Positions 11,478 to 19,054 of a stretch of DNA of 64,000 nt are shown one piece after another (the first letter of the stretch is position 1; each line of letters opens with the position of its first letter). Where the stretch lies: positions 62,001 to 126,000 of the forward strand of contig NZ_MYFO02000013.1 in the NCBI RefSeq assembly GCF_004514475.2. The letters run 5' to 3'. The stretch comes from Paenibacillus athensensis (GTDB lineage: Bacteria > Bacillota > Bacilli > Paenibacillales > NBRC-103111). The translations under genes were made by a program, and so were the position numbers. The notes under the pieces were generated by a model that was not told the DNA's origin, made no database searches, and saw nothing but the letters and a program-made list of their open reading frames with translations.

Positions 11478-11677
11478 ATTGACCAACAACCGTGATTTAT
11501 TAACCCACCTTTCACATTTTTTACTTTTTTTTCTTGTTTTTTGAGCTTTGTCAGAATTTTTTCTTTACTATTTTGCCGCAAAATTTGTATATTTGTATTA
11601 GAAATATGAAATTTGCCGATAGCCGGAACCGCTGAGATCGCCTTGTGCATGCGCAGCGGCTCCTTCACACCATTTTT

Positions 11678-11691
11678 GTAAAACGTTTTCC
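11678..11691. promoter_or_regulatory. LacI-type operator upstream of the AraC regulator
   Basis: GTAAAACGTTTTCC lies 38 bases before ATG 11729. Together with the next two bases (GA), 16 bases are identical to the site at 18786 upstream of the second GH6 gene, which suggests one repressor serves both. Confidence 0.6.
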
Positions 11692-11728
11692 GATCATGCA
11701 GAGCATGATCGCAGAAGGAGGAACCCGC

Positions 11729-13360
11729 ATGTTTACAGTCATGGTCGTCGATCACGAGCCGCAAAGCCGCAACGAGCTGGCCTCATTCCTGCAGTCGGAC
11801 GAGTTCCGCGAATTCAGCTGCGTGGCAGCAGCGGACCGCGAAGCGGCGCGGGAGCTGGCGCACGCTTCTGCTCCCGACATCGCTTTGATCCGGCTCAGTC
11901 TGCCGGACGCCGGCGGCATGGAGCTCATCCGCGAATGGAGGGCCTCCGGTCTGCCTACCGTATGTATTTTGCTTACCGCCACCGATGAATGGCGTCCTGA
12001 AGACGATCCGTTCGCTCAAGGCGCATTTGACTGCCTCAGTCTGCCGCTTTGCTCGCGCGCAGTGAAGCAAAGCGTCATGGAAGCGGCCCAATTGCTTCTA
12101 AATCGTTCCCGCCGCCACGGCAGCCTGCAGCAGCTGCAGCGCCACTGGCGCGAGCATCTGCGCAGCGCCAAAGCCGAGACGCTTCGCCGCTGGGTGACCA
12201 CCGACCGCAGTCCGCTGGAAAACCGGCGCGACTCGCTCGAAGCGCTGCAGCTGGCGCTCACCTTTTCGCGCGCTCACGTCGGCGTCGTCCGGCTCGATTA
12301 CGGCTCGATCCACGGCGGCCCGCACAAGGAGCAGGATCTGGAGCTGCTGCGCTATGGCGTGATGAACATTGTGCAGGAAACGCTGTCCCCCGTCTATTCC
12401 GGCCTGCTGGAAGCGTTCCGCGACGGCGAGCATATCGTCTGGATCGGCAACTACCGCGGTTGGGTGGCGGGAAGGCTGAAGCTCCATCTGCCGCTGCTGC
12501 AGATTAACCTGCGCAAGTATTTGCGCCTGACGGCCAGCATCGGCATCGGTATGCCACAAGAGAACATCAACAGCGCCGCCCTGTCCTACCGTCAGGCCCG
12601 CGAAGCAGCGGAAGCGCGATTTTACGCCGGCCGAGGCGGCTGCTACTTCTACGAAGAGGAACGCAGCGCAGCGGGCAGCGCAGCTCTCGATGCCGCCCAC
12701 GCCGAACGTGAGCTGTACGGGCTGGAAATGGGCATCGTCGACGCAGTTCGCACAGGCAGCCAAGCCAAGGCGCTGAACGGTATCGCGCTGTGGCTGGAGC
12801 ACTGTCGCAGCAAGGCGCAATATTCACGCAGCGAGCTGATTCTGCGGGCGGCAGCCCTGATCGGCGAGCTGCGCCGCCAGCTTTTTCAAAGCGCGGGCAG
12901 CCCTTGGCCGGGCGAAGCGCAGCTGGAGGAAGCCGTTGCCAAGCTGGCCCAATGGGAGACATTCGACGAGCTTGCCGCTTCCTTATCCGAGATGGTCGGT
13001 GCGTTAGCCGGCCACCTGCAGCGCAGCAAGCCGCTTCATCGCGTCATTCAGGAGGTGCTGGAGCTGATCAGCGGCAAATACGATACCGCGCTCACCCTGG
13101 AAAGCGCCGCCAAAAGCGTCTACGTATCTCCGGTCTACCTAAGCCGGCTGTTCAAAAAAGAAATGGGCGTCAATTTCCTCACCTACCTGCATCATTACCG
13201 GATCGCCCAGGCCAAAAAGCTGCTTGAGGAGCAGCGCATGAAAATTGTCAGCGTCGCCAAAACGGTCGGCTACCAAAACGAATGCCATTTCAGCATCACC
13301 TTCAAAAAATGGACCGGCCTTACGCCCAGCGAATATCAAAAGCAGCACCGGCGCGCATAG
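11729..13360 (+). CDS. AraC-type regulator with degenerate receiver domain
   Basis: This 543-aa protein has the YesN layout: a receiver-like domain (about 1-120), a long middle region, and an AraC-type double HTH (about 440-540, with LTLESAAKSVYVSPVYLSRL and the second helix pair VAKTVGYQNECHFSITFKK). The start follows AGAAGGAGG eight bases upstream. The receiver lacks key residues: the phospho-acceptor position is Arg55 (in ALIRLSLPD), the acidic pair is D8-H9 rather than D-D, and the conserved Lys is Leu104 (SLPL). It therefore probably cannot be phosphorylated in the usual way, and no kinase gene is adjacent. It lies divergent from the GH6-GH5 unit, with LacI-type palindromes on both sides. 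I infer that it controls the cellulase genes. Confidence 0.85.
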   Translation: MFTVMVVDHEPQSRNELASFLQSDEFREFSCVAAADREAARELAHASAPDIALIRLSLPDAGGMELIREWRASGLPTVCILLTATDEWRPEDDPFAQGAFDCLSLPLCSRAVKQSVMEAAQLLLNRSRRHGSLQQLQRHWREHLRSAKAETLRRWVTTDRSPLENRRDSLEALQLALTFSRAHVGVVRLDYGSIHGGPHKEQDLELLRYGVMNIVQETLSPVYSGLLEAFRDGEHIVWIGNYRGWVAGRLKLHLPLLQINLRKYLRLTASIGIGMPQENINSAALSYRQAREAAEARFYAGRGGCYFYEEERSAAGSAALDAAHAERELYGLEMGIVDAVRTGSQAKALNGIALWLEHCRSKAQYSRSELILRAAALIGELRRQLFQSAGSPWPGEAQLEEAVAKLAQWETFDELAASLSEMVGALAGHLQRSKPLHRVIQEVLELISGKYDTALTLESAAKSVYVSPVYLSRLFKKEMGVNFLTYLHHYRIAQAKKLLEEQRMKIVSVAKTVGYQNECHFSITFKKWTGLTPSEYQKQHRRA

Positions 13361-13410
13361 CGGTGGGCCGAGGCTGCGCCCCCGAGCTGCCGCTGAACGA
13401 ACAGCCGAAC

Positions 13411-13442
13411 AACCGCGCCGATCATTCGGCGCGGTTATCTTG
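13411..13442 (+). terminator. Terminator after the AraC regulator
   Basis: AACCGCGCCGA and TCGGCGCGGTT form a perfect 11-base-pair stem around a TCAT loop, about 50 bases after the stop. The following ATCTT is only weakly T-rich. Confidence 0.6.
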
Positions 13443-13602
13443 ACGCGGTTCAGCAGGTCGCAAAATCCGCGCCCGCCGCGCAGAAACATCCTCTAGCCGC
13501 CGCATCCTTGACCGCCCGCCAATTGACGAGGGGCGGCATCAATTTTATAATGGACATTGCCGATTCTGTAAGTCTCTTATCGAAACAAAAGGACGTGAAT
13601 CC

Positions 13603-14010
13603 TTGAAATATTCCAAAGCAACCAACTACGCGCTGCACGCGATGATGCACCTGATGGCCAGCGCTTCCAGTAAGCCTGTCGGCGTACAGCAGCTTGCGAA
13701 AACGTTACACGTTTCCCCGACGTATTTGTCCAAAATTTTAACCAGCCTCGTCAAAGCGCGGATTATCGAGTCCGCTTCCGGCGTCAACGGCGGCTATCGG
13801 CTGCTTGCGACCCGCGAGGACGTGTCGTTTTTCGACATCATTCAAGCTATTGAAGGCTCAGGCTCGCTATTCGACTGCAATCTCGGCCATCCGCCGGATA
13901 CGTGCCTGATTCAACGCGTCATGACCGAGGCCGAGCAAGCGATGGAACAGATGCTCAAGCAAAAAAAACTGATCGACCTGTGTGCCGAATTTTCAAGCGT
14001 GCCGATGTAG
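13603..14010 (+). CDS. Rrf2-family transcriptional regulator
   Basis: This 135-aa protein has the Rrf2 winged HTH: KATNYALHAMMHL at the N-terminus, a recognition helix with HVSPTYLSKIL, and the wing motif SGVNGGYRL. It uses a TTG start at 13603, nine bases after AAAAGGA. Cys92, Cys101 and Cys127 could act in redox sensing or bind a metal or Fe-S cluster, as in other Rrf2 proteins, but the spacing does not exactly match the IscR type. The flavoprotein with a CPYC motif starts 120 bases downstream on the same strand, so the pair probably forms a small thiol-redox module. Confidence 0.88.
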   Translation: MKYSKATNYALHAMMHLMASASSKPVGVQQLAKTLHVSPTYLSKILTSLVKARIIESASGVNGGYRLLATREDVSFFDIIQAIEGSGSLFDCNLGHPPDTCLIQRVMTEAEQAMEQMLKQKKLIDLCAEFSSVPM

Positions 14011-14130
14011 AGTCGGACGCCAGACGCTGGCACGGTGAAAATCGGCTTGTCCGCTGGCATAAGCTCCCCCGCCTTCGTATATGTATGCGGTAAATCGCTT
14101 TGATTTGACCTGTAAGGAGTGGACTCTGCG

Positions 14131-15039
14131 ATGCTGCATGATTGCATCATTATTGGCGGCGGGCCGGCCGGACTGAACGCCGCGCTGCTGCTTGGACGCG
14201 CCCGGCGCTCGGTGCTGGTGCTCGACGGAGATGCGCCGCGCAACGCCGTGACGCGCCAATCACACGGCTTTCTCACCCGCGATGGCGTGACGCCCGGACA
14301 GTTCCGCGACATCGCGCGGGCCGAGGTCGCCCGCTACCCGTCGGTCGAGCAGCGCAAGGCCGAGGTGACGAACGTGCGACCCACGGGAGCAGCCGGCTTT
14401 GTCGTCATCACGGCCGACGGCAGCCGCTTCGAAGCGCGCAAGGTGCTGCTGGCGACCGGGCTGAAGGAAAGCCTGCCGGCGATTCCCGGCCTGCGCGAGC
14501 ATTACGGCAGCAGTCTGTTCAATTGCCCGTATTGCGACGGCTGGGAGCTGCGCGACCTGCCGCTCGTGATCGTCTCGGCCGGCGAGCAGTTGTTCCATAT
14601 GGCGAAGCTCGTCTACAACTGGAGCCGCGATCTGCTCGTCTGCGCCAACGGCACGCCCGGCTTGACGGCCGAGCAGCGCAGCGCGCTGGAGCGCAAGGGC
14701 ATCGCCGTACAGCTCCAGCCGATCCAGGCCTTCGCGGGCGCGGAGGGACAGCTGCAGCGGGTCGTCTTTGCCGACGGCACGCACAGCGAGCGGCGCGGCG
14801 GCTTCGTTACCCCGCTGTGGCTGCCCGCTTCGCCCTTCGGCCGCGAGCTTGGCTGCGAGCTTGACGTGATGGGCGGCATCGTCACCGACGGCTTCGGGCG
14901 CACGAGTGTGCCGGGCGTCTTCGCAGCCGGCGACGCTTCCGTATTCGCCCCCTCCCAGCTCGTCATTGCCGCTGCCGCAGGTGGCCGCGCCGCGATCGGC
15001 ATCAACGGGCAGCTGACGGAGGAAAGCTTTTTTGCCTAG
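14131..15039 (+). CDS. Thioredoxin-reductase-like flavoprotein with CPYC motif
   Basis: This is a 302-aa FAD-dependent disulfide oxidoreductase. The FAD motif GGGPAG is at 9-14, the ATG motif precedes the redox-active pair C132/C135 (NCPYCDGWE), and the C-terminal FAD motif is VFAAGDAS. The start ATG 14131 follows TAAGGAG at 14113-14119; a GTG at 14119 overlaps that site and is unlikely. In the second dinucleotide-binding domain the expected GxGxxA loop reads VSAGEQL, and the HRRxxxR NADPH motif is absent. The enzyme may therefore use another electron donor or run as a thiol oxidase, as suggested for ferredoxin-linked and GliT-like relatives. It probably works with the adjacent Rrf2 regulator. 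Confidence 0.85.
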   Translation: MLHDCIIIGGGPAGLNAALLLGRARRSVLVLDGDAPRNAVTRQSHGFLTRDGVTPGQFRDIARAEVARYPSVEQRKAEVTNVRPTGAAGFVVITADGSRFEARKVLLATGLKESLPAIPGLREHYGSSLFNCPYCDGWELRDLPLVIVSAGEQLFHMAKLVYNWSRDLLVCANGTPGLTAEQRSALERKGIAVQLQPIQAFAGAEGQLQRVVFADGTHSERRGGFVTPLWLPASPFGRELGCELDVMGGIVTDGFGRTSVPGVFAAGDASVFAPSQLVIAAAAGGRAAIGINGQLTEESFFA

Positions 15040-15151
15040 CTTTGTGCGCTTTTTTGCAATTCTGTACATTCACCCAATCATTTTGTCCCCTGACGTCATA
15101 TGCTGTTTTCGTAAGTCCTTAACAAACTTTAAAACTTGGAGGCTGATAAGC

Positions 15152-15271
15152 ATGGGTGTTGTAGGTGCAGGCGTTGGTTGTGGAGTAGGCTACGGTGTAG
15201 GTACGAGCGCAGCTGCAATTCTGGTTCTGTTCATTCTGCTGGTTATCATCACTCGCTCGTTCGCCATCTGA
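15152..15271 (+). CDS. YjcZ-family 39-aa sporulation peptide
   Basis: This short gene encodes 39 residues: a Gly/Val-rich head (GVVGAGVGCGVGYGVG), then a single hydrophobic segment (AAILVLFILLVIIT) and the ending RSFAI. That layout matches the YjcZ family of small sporulation membrane peptides. TTGGAGG lies nine bases before the ATG, and a strong terminator begins about 15 bases after the stop, so it is a monocistronic gene. A Cys at residue 10 is uncommon in what I recall of the family. Confidence 0.85.
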   Translation: MGVVGAGVGCGVGYGVGTSAAAILVLFILLVIITRSFAI

Positions 15272-15286
15272 TCGAACGACATGAAG

Positions 15287-15320
15287 CGACCGCCCGGGCT
15301 GCCGGACGGTCGTTTTTTTT
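15287..15320 (+). terminator. Terminator of the YjcZ-type gene
   Basis: GACCGCCCGG pairs with CCGGACGGTC (one mismatch) around a short loop and is followed by eight T. Confidence 0.85.
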
Positions 15321-15463
15321 GTGCGGCGTCGGGACGTCGCGCTATAGCCCTTTTCCAGCATTCCCCTTGCCCGCCGTCAGCCGCTGTACACATAAAAGCC
15401 CGCCCGGACGTGGAAATTAAGTAGCAGTTTCCCATCATCATGCTGGAAGGAGCTTTACGCCTT

Positions 15464-16258
15464 ATGAACCGACTGCTGCCCGTCTTTGCTTTGGTCCTGA
15501 CGCTGCTGTGGACGACTACGGCCGCGGCCACGGCTGGGGAATCGGCTGCGCAAGCCGGAGGCCCGTACCATTTTGGCTTTCAAAAAAGCAAAAACGGCTC
15601 GCTGCCGTCCATCGATCAGGAAGGCTTCAAGCCGCTGCTGCAAAAATACGGGGCCGTTTTCACCGGCGACACCGCGCAAAAGGAACTGTATCTCACCTTT
15701 GATAACGGCTATGAGAACGGGTTCACCGCGCGAATTCTCGACATTCTGAAGGAAAAGCAAGTGCCTGCGATCTTTTTCGTCACCGGCCATTATATTGAAA
15801 GCGAGCCGGCGCTGCTGCAGCGCATTGTGAACGAAGGTCATCTGCTGGGCAACCATTCGTGGTCCCACCCTGACGTCAGCCAAATTTCCGCCGACAAGCT
15901 GGAAAACGAGCTGAACCGAGTCAAAACCGAAGCGCTAACCCGCACGGGGCAAAAAGAAATGCGCTACCTGCGCACACCGCGCGGCATCTTCAACGAGCGC
16001 AGTCTGGCCGTCAGCCGGCAGCTCGGCTACACGAACGTGTTCTGGTCTGTCGCCTACAAGGACTGGGACGTCAAGCATCAAAGAGGCCGGCAATTCGCCT
16101 ACGACAGCGTGATGGCCCAGCTTCATCCCGGCGCGGTCATTTTGCTGCACAGCGTGTCCAAGGACAACACCGAAGCACTGGCGCAAATCATCGACGATGC
16201 CCGCAAGCAAGGCTATACGTTCAAAAGCCTCGACCAGATGACGGTGAAGGGGCCGTAA
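15464..16258 (+). CDS. pdaA: PdaA-like polysaccharide deacetylase (delta-lactam de-N-acetylase)
   Basis: This 264-aa secreted protein has a signal peptide (about 1-24) and a NodB-type deacetylase domain (about 75-255). The first motif is TFDNGYENG, in which the usual second Asp is Asn; this is the hallmark of the PdaA group, which deacetylates N-acetylmuramic acid on the way to muramic delta-lactam in spore cortex. The zinc-ligand motif HSWSHP and the later RTPRG and LLHS motifs are intact. The start ATG 15464 has AAGGAG 11 bases upstream; an upstream ATG at 15440 lies before that site. The role in spore cortex formation is known for the family and inferred here. Confidence 0.92.
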   Translation: MNRLLPVFALVLTLLWTTTAAATAGESAAQAGGPYHFGFQKSKNGSLPSIDQEGFKPLLQKYGAVFTGDTAQKELYLTFDNGYENGFTARILDILKEKQVPAIFFVTGHYIESEPALLQRIVNEGHLLGNHSWSHPDVSQISADKLENELNRVKTEALTRTGQKEMRYLRTPRGIFNERSLAVSRQLGYTNVFWSVAYKDWDVKHQRGRQFAYDSVMAQLHPGAVILLHSVSKDNTEALAQIIDDARKQGYTFKSLDQMTVKGP

Positions 16259-16298
16259 AGCGTCGACAGCGCTGCCGGACGGCTAACAAATTCGCCCA

Positions 16299-16336
16299 TA
16301 AAAAAACCAGCCCGCGGCTTCAGCGAGCTGGTTTTC
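16299..16336. terminator. Bidirectional terminator between pdaA and GH6-CBM13
   Basis: AAAACCAGC and GCTGGTTTT pair, with A and T runs on opposite sides, so the hairpin can end transcription of both convergent genes. Confidence 0.8.
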
Positions 16337-16358
16337 CCCTATTTTCGTCTCTTATGCT

Positions 16359-18740
16359 TTACGGGTATTGCAGCAACGTCCATTTTTGAGCTGCGCTGGC
16401 ATTGGCATCCTGAACGACCATCTGCGTGCCGTCGGCCGTCCCGTTGTTGCTCGCCGTCAGCAGCTTGTTGCTGTTCGGGTTCAGCAGCGATAACGTTCCG
16501 TCGCTATTGGGCGTCACCCGCCACACCTGTGAAATTCCGCCGTTAGGCGTCCATAGATGCACAGCCGTACCGTTGGCCGTGCCGGCATACATCACGTCCA
16601 GTGTCTTGCCGCTGGATACGTGAACGAGCGTGTAATCGGTGTCGGTGATGCGTTTAAACTGCCATTTCTGGGCATCGGAATTATTTTGCGTCCAGAGCTG
16701 AATTTTGGTTCCGTCGGCCGTACCGTTGTTATTCACATCCAGCATCTTCCGGCTGTTCATCTCGCGCAGCAAATAGACGGCCTTGGTGTTCACAACCATT
16801 TGTGCAGCCGAGCAGGAATCAGTGAAATTACGATCGGGTCCGGCAGCGCAAACCCTGTAATAATAAATTTTTCCCGGCTCGAAGGTCGTATCGGTAAAGC
16901 CGACGGCCGGATCGGCATAGTTATTGGCCGGATTGATCCACGTAGATTTGTCTGTAGAACGCTCTACCACATAATACGAAGCTCCATAGACCGGACTCCA
17001 CGCAATCATCGGAAAATACGGATAGTTGCCGCCATAGGAAGCCGACATGCGGAAATCCAGCGGCGTGATCGTGGCCCAAGCCGATTTGGAAATAACGGCG
17101 CCCGAGCTGTTTTTGACCGTGATCTGAAACTGCGCTTTGGAGATCGTAAATATTTGGGGGATTTCTACGACTGCGCTGGACCCGGTAAGATTCGTTGGCA
17201 TACCTGGCACCGTCACCGTCGTAGTTAGCAGCTTTGTTTTCGCCGTAATGTCGTACGTATACCCGGTGCCCAGATTGGACCATGTCAGCTCGGCTTTGCT
17301 GCCGGGCAACTGGCGTGCCGATAAGCGAGGCGTCGGCGTCACAGCCGGATAAGCATTATTGATCAGCATCTTAAACTGATCATAGAACCAGAGGCCCGCC
17401 AGTGGAGCGTTCGGCATCGCCCCGGACAAAATCGCCGGATTGGAGCCGGAGGCCGCTTGAAAGACATAGCTCGGATTGCAGTTCGGATCCGGCTTTTTCC
17501 CGTCGCTATTCGGAATGTTGACGCTGGAGCCGTCGGACTGGCCGGGAGGCTTGTTCCAGACAAAGGCATCGAGATGCGAAGCGGCAAAATCGGCCGGAGC
17601 CGCTTGCGGCGCATAGCCAAGTCCCGCTCCGTTCAGATTGCACCACAGGCCGCGGTGCGCGCGTCTGTCGATTTTGCTGTTAGTCACGTAAGCGGCTGCC
17701 GTGCTGCCGCTGGCTCCCGCCGGACGATTCACTCCGCCCCAGCCATTGCGCGACGTATCGATCAGAAAGCCGATCGTGGATGGCCACCCGGCCTGCGTGA
17801 ACTTGGTATAAAGCGCTGCCGTATAGTCGGACTCGTCAAAGTTCGGATTCCAGCTATAAAAGTTAACCGTCTTCACCTGACTACCGCCGACGGATTGATT
17901 CGGATTGGTCAAAAACGGCTCGGCGACCGGCGTGTAATTGGACGTATTGGTCACAAAGCCGTCTACGCTGGCGAAGCCCTTCTTCGTTCCCTGCACCGTC
18001 GTCGTAAACAGCGACACGACGCCGCTCAGATTGGCATCCCAGCCAAGCCAACCGGAATGCCCGATATCCATATACGTGTAGACGTTCGGAATCGCCGAAA
18101 GCTTGTCCAGCGCATATTGCACGCCCTGCACATAAATACCGGAATCCGACGCCTGCTTGCATTCGGGATCGCTCAGATTCGTCGTCAGGTTCGGCAAGCC
18201 GTCCGGTTCAACCATTGTCACAATCCGGATATCCTGATATTTGGGATTGCTGAAAATACCCGCTATCACGTCGATGTATTCCGATTTGTAACGGGCCAGC
18301 CCTGCCGCACTCAGCGGCAGCTCGCCGCCAGAAGCCAAAGCCGCGCAATCGCGTCCGGGCAAATTATAGATCACAAAAGAGGCGGTAATCGCTCCCCCTA
18401 TCGGCTTCTGGGCCAACGCTTGGTCCAGATGATCGACGAGGCTGCGCCCGCCCGATGGATTAATTGCAGCAATGCGATCCAGCCATACCGCAGTCGGGTA
18501 GGATTTGATGGTTTCCATTCTGGCTTGCAGCAGCGGGTCGGACGTCATCGTGATCGATTGTTCAACCTCGCTGGAATAATCGGGGTTTACATAAGCAGTC
18601 GCCCCGGCAAACGGATTGTCCACGTGGGACTCCAAAGCAGCGGCCGGCGCTTCAATGGCCAGCAAGCCGCCAAGCATGACGAGGGCCATAAGCGCAGCCA
18701 GCAAACTGTGCCGCAAATTTCGTTTCATACGTACTTTCAT
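16359..18740 (-). CDS. Secreted GH6 cellulase with Fn3-like modules and CBM13
   Basis: This 793-aa GH6 enzyme has a signal peptide (about 1-33), a GH6 domain (about 38-475; motifs [34 protein letters not shown]), two Fn3-like modules (about 478-655) and a C-terminal ricin-type CBM13 with QKW/QVW repeats (about 658-793). The catalytic domain is clearly paralogous to the GH6 at 9238-11343, but the Pro-Thr linker and CBM3 are replaced by Fn3 and CBM13. It may therefore act on a different polymer context such as hemicellulose-coated fibres. In YNLPGRDC the Asp before Leu found in the paralog is Asn; the acid Asp in RDC is kept. A LacI-type site lies 46 bases upstream. Confidence 0.9.
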   Translation of the reverse strand: MKVRMKRNLRHSLLAALMALVMLGGLLAIEAPAAALESHVDNPFAGATAYVNPDYSSEVEQSITMTSDPLLQARMETIKSYPTAVWLDRIAAINPSGGRSLVDHLDQALAQKPIGGAITASFVIYNLPGRDCAALASGGELPLSAAGLARYKSEYIDVIAGIFSNPKYQDIRIVTMVEPDGLPNLTTNLSDPECKQASDSGIYVQGVQYALDKLSAIPNVYTYMDIGHSGWLGWDANLSGVVSLFTTTVQGTKKGFASVDGFVTNTSNYTPVAEPFLTNPNQSVGGSQVKTVNFYSWNPNFDESDYTAALYTKFTQAGWPSTIGFLIDTSRNGWGGVNRPAGASGSTAAAYVTNSKIDRRAHRGLWCNLNGAGLGYAPQAAPADFAASHLDAFVWNKPPGQSDGSSVNIPNSDGKKPDPNCNPSYVFQAASGSNPAILSGAMPNAPLAGLWFYDQFKMLINNAYPAVTPTPRLSARQLPGSKAELTWSNLGTGYTYDITAKTKLLTTTVTVPGMPTNLTGSSAVVEIPQIFTISKAQFQITVKNSSGAVISKSAWATITPLDFRMSASYGGNYPYFPMIAWSPVYGASYYVVERSTDKSTWINPANNYADPAVGFTDTTFEPGKIYYYRVCAAGPDRNFTDSCSAAQMVVNTKAVYLLREMNSRKMLDVNNNGTADGTKIQLWTQNNSDAQKWQFKRITDTDYTLVHVSSGKTLDVMYAGTANGTAVHLWTPNGGISQVWRVTPNSDGTLSLLNPNSNKLLTASNNGTADGTQMVVQDANASAAQKWTLLQYP

Positions 18741-18785
18741 TCATTCTGCACTCCTTCGTAAAATGTAGAAATCAGCCGTCCGTTC

Positions 18786-18799
18786 GTAAAACGTTTTCC
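18786..18799. promoter_or_regulatory. LacI-type operator upstream of GH6-CBM13
   Basis: GTAAAACGTTTTCC is identical to the site upstream of the AraC regulator (11678-11691). It lies 46 bases before the GH6 start. Confidence 0.6.
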
Positions 18800-18974
18800 G
18801 AATCCTCCTCGCCTTGTCCGCATTCAGGCTGAACGGCAATCCTGCAGCCCGTAGCCGAAGCATAGCGGAACCGAACGGCTGACGGACAGACCTAATTTGC
18901 CTGTAGGCGTCGTTCCGGGCAGACCCATGAGCGTTATAGGTCTGGACAACGGACAGGCCCGATTGCTTTTTGCA

Positions 18975-19035
18975 CGAAAAAAAATCCCTTCTTCGCCTGC
19001 AAGAATCGCTTCCTGCCCGCTTCCGAGGGACTTCG
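18975..19035 (-). terminator. Possible terminator of the hybrid kinase gene
   Basis: On the minus strand AGTCCCT can pair with AGGGATT, followed by eight T. The loop is long and holds a second GC-rich hairpin. It lies just downstream of the kinase stop. Confidence 0.4.
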
Positions 19036-19054
19036 TCTGCGGCAACGCCGCCGC

